64,000 bases of DNA from Dioscorea cayenensis subsp. rotundata (Eukaryota > Streptophyta > Magnoliopsida > Dioscoreales > Dioscoreaceae): assembly GCF_009730915.1 (NCBI RefSeq), contig NC_052482.1:20552345-20616344 (forward strand), written 5' to 3'. This document shows, one piece after another, positions 55,866 through 64,000 of the stretch. The first letter of the stretch is position 1. Every line of letters starts with the position of its first letter. The notes below the pieces were generated by a model. It was not told where the DNA came from. It made no database searches and saw nothing but the letters and a program-made list of their open reading frames with translations. A program made the position numbers and the translations under genes.

Positions 55866-58800
55866 ATGGCCTTGTCCCTTCGAGCGAAATCCCATTCATC
55901 GTTCCAGGGCCTTCAAGTGCTCAATGGCGGCAGAGCTCCATCCGTGTGGGAGCCGTTCAGATGACCTCCACCAACGATATCGAAGCCAACTTCAACACCT
56001 GCTCTCGTCTCTTCAAGGTTTTTCTCTTCTTTCCGTCTCCCCATCGATCCATCGCTGTTTCTCGATTCTAGTATCGTTCTAGCTTGGTTTTGGTGTTAGA
56101 TTTCATTTTCTCAGGCTGTGGAATCGTGAACTCTTGATTTGATTTGATAGGAAGCATCAATTGCTGGTGTTAAGCTGCTTTTGCTTTCCGGAGGCCTTCT
56201 CCTTTGTGAGTTACCGAGATGGTGAGTCTCTTGAGATTGCTGAACCTATGGATGGATCTATTATGCGGAGATACTGTTCTTTGGCAAGGTATATGAAGTA
56301 CAAAGCCAGGTTTTTTTTTTTAATTACATTGCGCGTGTTGTTCGATTGTAAATTGTGAATTTTTTCACACATAAAGTGATTTTTTTTTTTTTAGATTTTA
56401 CTATTTCCGGTTTGCAGATTTTGATCGCTTAACTTTGATTGCTTCTGTTGGTTATGTTTGTTGTTTAATACAATCCTGTTGTATACATGGATGTTTACAT
56501 TTTGTGAATAATATTACATTCTAAAGTTTTTAAGATTAGATTTTTTATATATTAAATATTTGACAAAAGTAGATTGTAGATTATGTTGAAGTTCTCCTGA
56601 ATTGAACTGTGATTTTGATGCTTCACAGAAGTTCTGGATCATCTTGCTTTCATGTAACTAGATAGTGTGTATGTATGACGGAGAATCAAATATTTGGTTT
56701 TCTCTTGGAGCCTTCCAAGAGAAAGGTCCAGATGACAAACACCTTTATAATTCTCATGTTTTGGTGGATGATACTAGGAACGTCAAAAGTTTATATAGGA
56801 AGATACATCTGTAAGACATCTTAGTCTTGATTCCTGACTCAAGCTTCCCTAAAATATTTCAGGTACATTAACTTTTAGAAATGGATGTCTTTTGTTTATT
56901 AAGGTTTGATGTGCATGTCCCTGGGAATATGGTTTACAAGGAGAGTGACTTTACCACACCAGATATGTCGGCATTTCATTTGCTGGTTTTTTATTTTGTA
57001 CAATTTCAGAGGACCATTAACTTCTAGCTCTGTTTAGGTGTTTTTTTTTTTAAATTTATTTATTTATAAAATGGTAGAGTTAGTTTGACATTGTTCAGTC
57101 GTCAATGTATCACGGAATTGAATCGCCCTCTTGTGGCACTTCTGGCTGATACCAATATTAAGCGGTTCTAATAAACTTTACATTTAAACCTTATTTCAAA
57201 TGGTATGTTTTACAAAGGGATTGTATAGCACTGAAAGCAAATACTGTTTGTGGAAGTTGTCTGTTATGGTTGAAGATAACCTATGTTTTTAGTCAACCTA
57301 CTAAAACTTGTAAGCTTAATCAGTTTATGGCCAATATCAGAACTTTGTTTTAGATTCTTCTCTTGAAATGTTGTGTTGCTTTATACTGTCTTCTCCTGCT
57401 AGACTAGTTAATTATATGCCTTACTTTCTTTGATTTATTTTATGTAATTACATATTTATTCTTCCTGCTGGCATTTGACTTATTTTATGGAATTATAAAT
57501 TTATTCTTCCTGCCTGCAACTTTCATAATGTCGATTTTTCAGGTCATGATATTGTTGTGGTGGACAGTCCTGTTGGGCGCTTGGATCTTACAGTCTCTTA
57601 TGATTTAAGATTTCCTGAGCTATACCAGCTGTTACGGTTTCAACAAGATGCCCAGGTGAGCGTTTTGATTGTGAACTTCTGTATAGATGTCTTTTTGATT
57701 GTGAACTCTTGTATGGATGTCTGTCTGTGCTTCACCATTTTTTTTTTCTTTGTCTTTATTTCTTCTATGTGGCCATTCTCTCACTTTGAGCTCTTGTAAA
57801 TAAATTAAGGTTTTGTTGGTACCTGCTGCTTTTACCAGAGTGACTGGGGAGGCACACTTCTACGTGGTCGGGCAATTGAGACTCAGTGTTATGTTATTTC
57901 CTTTTATTATTTACGTTTACTTTTCATACTTCAATCAGATATTTTGTCCATACAAGTGGTCAACATATTAAAAAATCTTTGACAATTAAATCATTCTTTT
58001 AATTAGGGCTGTTAGGTTTTAAAGGGGTATAACACCAAGAACGATGTTGTCTTTCATTTTGGAGTCTATGCATTTTATTCATGATTCCTTCAGTCTTTGC
58101 TTTGAGAGGTTTACAGAGTCTTCACATTGATAATGAGCATAACAAAGATTTTTGTTTTGTTTTGTTTTGTTTTTTTTTGGGGGTTACTGTTGGTAACATA
58201 GAGATGTATGGCATAGTTGAATACAAAAAGAATAGAATTTTGAAACTCTGCTATAAGAGAAGTGGGCATTTGCGACTTTTTTCTTGCATCCATGTTGTAG
58301 GTAGTTGCAGCTGCTCAAGCTAGAAAGCACAATGAGAAAAGAGAAAGCTATGGTGATTCTCTAATTATTGATCCATGGAGAAGAATTACAGCTCGACTAC
58401 CCGGTGGGTTTCTGTAGCTTTTTCTTCTAATGGTGCAGTGTGCATATGTTTTTACAATGCTGATTTAAGGATGCGGATCACAATACAATTATAAATGCAT
58501 CCTGACAGAAACTTGACAATCTTACATGCTAAGTTTGTTGCCTTGAGGACATTCTTATTTCTTGGCTTTCCCTGGAAAATGAAACTTTAAAGTTAGACCA
58601 ACTAAATCACAACATTTTTCCTTTTATATTGAGATAGTTGATTAGATAGTATAGGCTAAGTGAGAGCTGAACATGATCATTTATTCATATGGGGACAGGC
58701 CCTGAGCCTTTTTAATAGGGATCAATCCAGAAGTATGCATCACAATATGCTGCTTTCTTTGTTGATAAAAAGATTATTGTGGATACCATTTATGATTTGT

Positions 58801-59143
58801 GATCAGTAAACCATTTTTTATATTGGGTTGATGCATTATGAGCATTATTATTTTCTCATTTTCTTTCAAATTTATTGTTTCACATGTCTAGAACTACTAA
58901 CAGCATAATTCATGTTTCTTTCACAACTTGTGCCTTGTCAGATCACCTTTCAACTGGAATAGCCATTGCTGATATTGATTTATCAAATATTGTGAGGATT
59001 AGGATGCCGATTTCAGAGGTAATTCTAAATTGACGTCTTCTTCTTGAATATGTGAATGGCTTTCTACTATCCTGATAATCAATATACTTATTTTTTAATA
59101 GCATCAGAAGCTAGGAGCTTGGCGAAAAGCTTCATGTTTGTGA
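55866..59143 (+). pseudogene. Deaminated glutathione amidase-like gene, copy C, most complete but dead
   Basis: All nine exons are recognisable: 55866-56017, 56151-56288, 56682-56810, 56904-56962, 57543-57655, 57810-57892, 58301-58403, 58942-59018 and 59102-59143 (HQKLGAWRKASCL-stop). Exon 1 encodes IRVGAVQMTSTNDIEANFNT, exon 2 the PEAFSFVSYRDGESLEIAEP block (catalytic Glu kept), exon 3 SLYRKIHL (Lys kept). Lesions: the exon-1 ATG frame does not join IRVGAVQM, one extra t lies before CFPEAF, the intron-2 acceptor is GG not AG (56680-56681), the exon-4 donor is AT not GT (56963-56964), the catalytic Cys is Ser (VSYDLRFP, codon 57596-57598), 10 bp are lost in exon 6, and exon 8 lacks a few codons. 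The G-box upstream is mutated. Confidence 0.92.
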
Positions 59144-59384
59144 AATTTCATGCAAGGGCTTGTTGATGCAGCATATAGTGATGAGATCTATTGAGGCCAT
59201 TGATGTTAGTGAAGTTCCTAGTGGATGAGAGCAAGTTTGTCTAGAACTATGTTGAATGTTTGAAACAAAAGGGAAAGAGATTTTATTCACGACATCAATA
59301 AAAATAGTTGGATAGATATTCATGAATTCATGCGCTGTGACTTGAGTTACAATTTACAAATTAAGTTAGTGATACTCCATACGT

Positions 59385-59950
59385 TAGCAGAAAACAGGGC
59401 TTCTGTTCAACCTTGATCTCATCCAAACCAAACCTCTATTGCCCTTGGATAATCACTATGTTCCTTTTTTTTTTTTGTTTGGGGATAAACAGTAGTACAC
59501 CCCTACAATATTGGCCAAGACTCAACCACAAGTCCTAACATCAAAGCAATAGCAAACCAAACAGTTGTATCACAATTATCTGAATTTTTGTGTTCGTCAA
59601 CGTGGCTTTCTAATGTTAGTCTATTACTGTGCAATGCTTAGCTCTAGAGCAGTTGCACAAACATTAAGATTGCTAGGACATATAGATGGATTATCAGAAG
59701 TTGTCAATTTGCTAATGTATGGGATTTTTCCATATAAATAATTGTACGACAAATTCAACATTCCTAGAAAATGTAACATAAGGGATTTTGCCAAGGTGTT
59801 TCCTCACGAGTCCTTGATCTTGAGAGAAACCTGTTTTAAACGGTAAAGCCTGTTGAGTGATTTCATGATGTTAATCATGGCATAAAAGTTGACACCATCC
59901 ATGAACAGTTGTCTCAGAGAAAATAGACTAGATAGTCAACATGAGCAACC
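59385..59950 (-). pseudogene. RLP relic next to amidase copy C
   Basis: Minus-strand remains: broken tail and membrane region (59400-59580), cap piece (PSICPSNLNVCATAL, about 59650-59690) and last LRR (to about 59790). This is then joined to an N-terminal piece equal to the segment around NVMQSLNKLRHL and DDAEWLS (59815-59945). The LRR middle is deleted and many stops are present. Confidence 0.8.
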
Positions 59951-59984
59951 TGCAGGGTGTGAGTTAGTTGTATCTTTGCTCCCC

Positions 59985-60045
59985 TACTTTGTATTATGTG
60001 TTCTATTTAATGAAGTGGTTTATCCACCACAAAAAAAAATCCTAG
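59985..60045 (+). mobile_element. Very short LINE tail
   Basis: 'atgaagtggtttatccacc' followed by an A-run, the 3' signature of the local LINE family, in the gap between the relic and RLP5's 3' flank. Confidence 0.5.
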
Positions 60046-60341
60046 GAAATTGAAACTTGTGAGGGAGTTAGTGAAAAGACATGGCCTTGACAACAAAGGA
60101 AAAGATTTTTTAGCATCGAAAGCTTAGTTGATGAAAAGCTACATGTATAGCATATGAGATTAAGCATGTCTAGCGGTACACATTCTATAAAAGAAGAAAA
60201 AAAATTAACAAGATATTCTACTCATGACATCAATGAAAATAAGGAGAGAGATGCTCATAAATTCATCCACAGTAGCTTGAGTAGTATTATTAATAGCTGG
60301 TGATACAATAATAATTTAGCACTAAACAAGGTTTTTGCTGA
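60046..60341. repeat. RLP5 3' flank
   Basis: The short form of the paralogous RLP 3' flank ('gaaaagacatggcctt', 'gtacacattctataaaag', 'catgacatcaatgaaaata', 'aaattcatccacagtagctt'). The minus strand lacks a perfect AATAAA. Confidence 0.55.
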
Positions 60342-63300
60342 TTACTTTGATTTCTTTACAGCCAAAGCCTTCTTGATCTTGTGTATAGTAACTACTATCT
60401 TTACGTACATCATATCATACATGTGGTCTAGAAACAGGAAATAAATGTGTCTCCAGTTTTTCTTGAATAGTAGTATTCCCCACACAATCCAAAACCCAAC
60501 CACAAATCCAAGCATCAAACCAGTGTAAAACCAAATAGGTAGATTGTCATTATCATCATTTTCCTGATCATGCGTATTTGATGGTGGTTCATCACTTGTG
60601 CAATTCTTATTAAGAGGAGCTCCACAAAGATTGAGATTACCAGCATAAATAGATGGATCATTTAAAGTGGTCAATTGGCTGGTATATGGGATTTTTCCAG
60701 ACAAGTTATTATGTGACAGATTTAAGCTACCTAGAAAATGTAATGTGGAGAGGCTGGTAGGAATTGACCCGATTAGCTCATTTCTTGAGAGATCAAGAGA
60801 TTCTAATGATTGCATTAGGCCAATATTGCTAGGGATCTCACCTGATAGATTATTACATGATAAATCAAAGTTTTGTAATCCAGCTAGGATAATTATTTCT
60901 TTTGGGATTTGACCTGATAGATTATTTGCGGAGAGGTCTATAGATTTGAGAGATGAGAGAGTGACTCCAAAATCAAGTTCTAATCCTTTTGTTGACACAC
61001 TAACCTTAATTACAACCATTTGTGATGCATTAGTGTAAAAGCTTGCGCCACCATGTATACTAATATTTATCATGCCCTTGAGGTTGCCATAGGATTGTGG
61101 TATACCCCCTACAAATGAGTTGTGGGAAAGATCCAAAAAATGAAGTGATGTGAGATTGGGTAATAAAGGCAAGTTACCTGAGAAATTATTTTTTTTCAAA
61201 GTCATGATCATCAATGAAGCCATGGTTTCTCCCACCCAACTTGGAATCTCCCCTGATAAATTGTTGTGGTCAAGAGTAAGAGTGGTAATGGAAGTGCACT
61301 TCTTCAAGAAAGATGGAAACTCTCCATGTAGATCATTGTTGCTTAAGTGCAACACTTGCAAAGATTGAGAGGAATTTATGAGAGTATTTGGAATCTCACC
61401 TTCTAATGAATTATTTGCCAAGATGAGGTATTGTAGGCCTGTCAAATTGTTCCAACAATTTGGGATCACTCCTTCCAAGTGATTGTCAGAGAGTTCCAAT
61501 AACACAAGATCCGCCAAATTACAAAGAGAGTTTGGAATAGTGCCAGTCAAGTTGTTTGAAGATAAAGAGAGGAAAGTAAGCTGGGGTCTTATTCCACCAA
61601 AGTTTCCAAAATCAGAAGGAATCATTCCTGAAAATGAGTTATTGGATAAGTCTAACCAATAAACATTAGGGGGAAAATAAGGAATAGATCCCTCCAAATG
61701 ATTAGAACCAAAGAATAACTGCAAAGGATATTGCCCGACTTGAAATTTCAGGCGTTGAGGCAGTCTTCCGTTGATCTCGTTGTTGCTGAGATCTAAGAAA
61801 GTCAAAGTGTTTGTGATGTTCCAGAACCAATCAGGCACTGAATCCTTGATTCCAGTATAAGACATGCCCAAAATGCCAAGATTCACTTGGTTAGCAAGCC
61901 AAACTGGAAATTTTGGTCCAACACGACAAGAAGATAAGCTTATTTGCTCTGCCTGAAACCCTGGAATCCAGTCAATGCTTATATTAAAAATCAACTCACT
62001 AAGAGACAGGTACTTGAGCTTGGTGAGATTGGCCAAATGAGCTTCGGTGATAACAGAGTAGTAGTTAAAGTTGTTGGCACTAAGAGCCAAGTCAACTAGA
62101 TTTGATAGCTGCCAGAGACTTTCTGGGATAGGCCCATTTAAATCATTGATGCTAAGATCCAAATATTGCAATCCTGAGAGTCTTCCTAAGGATTCAGGGA
62201 TCGAACCATTTAGAGCATTGTCTCCAAGATACAAAGATTGCAATCTTGAGAGTCTTCCCAAGGATTCAGGGATTGAGCCGTGGAGGAAATTAAAAGAAAG
62301 AGAGAGATAGTTGAGATTTCTGAATTCACCCAACCAATCTGGCAAAGGGCCTTGTAATGAGCTAATTTCAAATGAAAGTACATTCAAATTTCGCCTAATA
62401 CATCCAGAGAATGCATCTCTGAAATCCTCTAAGCGCTTCCCCATAAAAGTGCCATCCAAATGGATCGACTGGAGATTGCAGAGGTCGCCAAATTCTCTTG
62501 GCATATCACCGGACATTCCCCTGTTCCAAGACAAGTCCAGTAATTGAAGAGAAGTTGCATTTCTAATAGAGCAAGGGATGGTGCCTGTCAACCCATTGTC
62601 TTCCATGTAGAGATCATGCAATTTGGGCATTCTGAAGAGCCATTCTGGAATACTCATGTTGTGGAACATGTTCCATCCGATTTCCATGAAGGTGAGGGAG
62701 GTGAAGTTGAGATGTGGGAGAGATTCAGGGATGCTGTTCATACTGCATGCAAACAGAGAAGCATTTTTCAAATGACGAAGCTTGTTGAGTGATTGCATGA
62801 CGTTGTTCACACCAGAAAAGTTGGTATGATCCATATACAAGTATCTTAGAGCAGATAGACCAGATAGCCACTCAGCATCATCAACCTTGAGTCTATCATT
62901 AATAGCTAGGTCGAGGTATCGCAACTTCGTGAGATTGCCGAGCTCGTGAGGTACAACACCAGTGAAGCAATTCAAGCTAAGGTCAAGGTATGTGAGGTGC
63001 TGGAGGCCAATAAGAGACTGACTGATTGTGCCACTCAAGTCCCACTCATCGCACTTTGGATTCAAAAGATAATAATCATAATATTGTCGCGGTCTCCTGC
63101 GCTGGAGGTTGAGGTGGACGACATGGCCAGAAATGTTGTCACAGCGCACACCAGCCCACTGGCAGCAGTCATCAGTTTGATCACCCCACGACGAGATAGG
63201 ATGAACCTTGCTATATCTGAGTTCAGCTTTGAATGCAAGGAGTGCGTCTCGTTCCGTCTCGATGCAGCCTCTTGTAATATTACCAGCACTAGTAGGAGTA

Positions 63301-63419
63301 GTAGTACCAGTGATGAAGGGCATCAATAAAACAAGGAGTAATAATAATATGAACAAGACTTGCTGTTGTGTGGAATGAAATGTGAATGGTGGTGGTGAAG
63401 CTTTGTAACCAGATGCCAT
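60342..63419 (-). CDS. RLP5: LRR receptor-like protein, intact
   Basis: 1025 codons from MASGYKASPP. An in-frame ATG 24 codons upstream (63491) is less likely because it lies beyond the start shared by all sisters and its codons overlap the weak TATA region. Signal peptide (about 18-38), LRRNT_2 with C52, C85, C86 and C93, about 28 LRRs including HLANLTKL and KFPVWLANQ, the LNLCGAPLNKNC cap, the acidic strip, a membrane helix at about 960-985 (GLMLGFVVGFWIVWG) and a 40-residue basic tail (HMYDMMYVKIVV...VKKSK) with YxxPhi-type motifs. No lesion seen. With RLP1 it is the best candidate for a working receptor; the likely partners are SOBIR1/BAK1-type kinases by family knowledge. Confidence 0.95.
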   Translation of the reverse strand: MASGYKASPPPFTFHSTQQQVLFILLLLLVLLMPFITGTTTPTSAGNITRGCIETERDALLAFKAELRYSKVHPISSWGDQTDDCCQWAGVRCDNISGHVVHLNLQRRRPRQYYDYYLLNPKCDEWDLSGTISQSLIGLQHLTYLDLSLNCFTGVVPHELGNLTKLRYLDLAINDRLKVDDAEWLSGLSALRYLYMDHTNFSGVNNVMQSLNKLRHLKNASLFACSMNSIPESLPHLNFTSLTFMEIGWNMFHNMSIPEWLFRMPKLHDLYMEDNGLTGTIPCSIRNATSLQLLDLSWNRGMSGDMPREFGDLCNLQSIHLDGTFMGKRLEDFRDAFSGCIRRNLNVLSFEISSLQGPLPDWLGEFRNLNYLSLSFNFLHGSIPESLGRLSRLQSLYLGDNALNGSIPESLGRLSGLQYLDLSINDLNGPIPESLWQLSNLVDLALSANNFNYYSVITEAHLANLTKLKYLSLSELIFNISIDWIPGFQAEQISLSSCRVGPKFPVWLANQVNLGILGMSYTGIKDSVPDWFWNITNTLTFLDLSNNEINGRLPQRLKFQVGQYPLQLFFGSNHLEGSIPYFPPNVYWLDLSNNSFSGMIPSDFGNFGGIRPQLTFLSLSSNNLTGTIPNSLCNLADLVLLELSDNHLEGVIPNCWNNLTGLQYLILANNSLEGEIPNTLINSSQSLQVLHLSNNDLHGEFPSFLKKCTSITTLTLDHNNLSGEIPSWVGETMASLMIMTLKKNNFSGNLPLLPNLTSLHFLDLSHNSFVGGIPQSYGNLKGMINISIHGGASFYTNASQMVVIKVSVSTKGLELDFGVTLSSLKSIDLSANNLSGQIPKEIIILAGLQNFDLSCNNLSGEIPSNIGLMQSLESLDLSRNELIGSIPTSLSTLHFLGSLNLSHNNLSGKIPYTSQLTTLNDPSIYAGNLNLCGAPLNKNCTSDEPPSNTHDQENDDNDNLPIWFYTGLMLGFVVGFWIVWGILLFKKNWRHIYFLFLDHMYDMMYVKIVVTIHKIKKALAVKKSK

Positions 63420-63854
63420 TGACGTCCTCGGATCTCTTCTACTAAGCATTAATTCCATTAGTTGTTCCTTGCTCAATATGTGCATATACAAGAGACTGTT
63501 ATGTAACGCCTAGAAAATTCAACTTTTACGATTTAATTTCTGTATTAATATAAGAGCTTGTTTTTTAAGACAATGTTGACAAATTGTATTCATTCAAATA
63601 AATTAGTTATCTAATAAAATAAAAAAAACTGAGTTGCAGGTAAAGACCAATGTATTTTTCTTTGCATTTGCGGAGGATGTAATTTAATAATGTTTTCACA
63701 TTTCACATTTTCATTTTCATGATGGTTAAGAAAAACTAAAAGACTTCCAGGTTAATTATTGTATAAACAACCACCTTAAGAATAATTTTCTCCTATCATT
63801 TTCAAAGGCTCATTGTCATTAATGATATAAGAAATTTTTTTATTTTGCATAATT
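63420..63854. other. RLP5 promoter region and upstream flank
   Basis: The conserved block tagaaaattcaactt lies at 63510-63526. The core TATA is weak: the minus strand shows CATATTGAGC where others have CATATAAATGAG, though TATATGCAC lies just upstream. No W-box cluster like that of RLP2 is seen before the window ends. Confidence 0.45.
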
Positions 63855-64000
63855 TTTTTTTTTTAATGAAGTAGATAAACCACGAATTTATTGAAAGAGA
63901 ATACATGTACAACAAACTAACATACGAGCAAATAACAAAGGAATAAGTCAAACAAGTTTAAGGATCTCTCACTAGAAGTGAAGCACATCCAAAACCTAAC
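63855..64000 (-). mobile_element. LINE 3' end running out of the window
   Basis: The minus strand ends 'aaattcgtggtttatctac' plus an A-run (63855-63885), the local LINE signature. The body continues to the right beyond the window. Confidence 0.55.

Noticed and set aside
60342-63491. RLP5 start at 63491 with a 24-residue N-terminal extension
   Set aside because: The extension lies upstream of the start shared by all sisters, in promoter/5' UTR sequence, and would place charged residues before the signal peptide.

Overview
This is a stretch of flowering-plant nuclear DNA. The host sequence is AT-rich, it contains intronless receptor-like protein (RLP) genes of the EIX2/Cf type, a multi-exon plant amidase gene in three broken copies, and a dense load of plant transposons (Copia, LINE, SINE, hAT, CACTA). 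The species cannot be read from the sequence. The general look would fit a monocot such as yam, but that is only an impression.

The backbone is a disease-resistance-type cluster of five RLP genes, all on the minus strand: RLP1 (1965-5081), RLP2 (23425-26766), RLP3 (35983-39202), RLP4 (48878-52030) and RLP5 (60342-63419). Each encodes a signal peptide, an LRRNT_2 cap, many extracellular leucine-rich repeats, a C-terminal cysteine cap, an acidic juxtamembrane strip, one membrane helix with a GxxxGxxxG motif and a short basic tail without a kinase. RLP1 and RLP5 read through completely. RLP4 loses only the end of its tail. RLP2 has one internal stop codon and RLP3 has a frameshift that removes the membrane anchor.

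Between RLP2 and RLP3, RLP3 and RLP4, and RLP4 and RLP5 lies the same pair of plus-strand/minus-strand relics. One is a nine-exon deaminated-glutathione-amidase (nitrilase superfamily) pseudogene. The other is a decayed RLP remnant that converges on it. The right half of the window is therefore a tandemly duplicated unit of roughly 12 kb in three copies. All three amidase copies are dead, each by its own lesions.

Transposons are often dated and delimited by comparing duplicated units. A hAT-like element sits in the RLP1 core promoter with an 8-bp duplication that includes part of the TATA box. A 1.35-kb solo LTR lies upstream of RLP1. A complete but frameshifted Copia element (15227-20660) and a 5'-truncated LINE (20782-23353) sit about 120 bp apart in the 3' flank of RLP2. 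A CACTA element splits exon 6 of the first amidase copy, and the other two copies show the empty site. Two related tRNA-derived SINEs and many short LINE 3' tails fill the intergenic DNA.

The RLP genes share a TATA box about 45-50 bp before the ATG (replaced by an AT microsatellite in RLP3, weak in RLP5), a conserved block just upstream of it, and in several cases W-box (WRKY-type) motifs further out. By analogy with known RLPs the intact proteins would sit in the plasma membrane, sense apoplastic ligands and signal through SOBIR1-type kinases. No ligand can be inferred.
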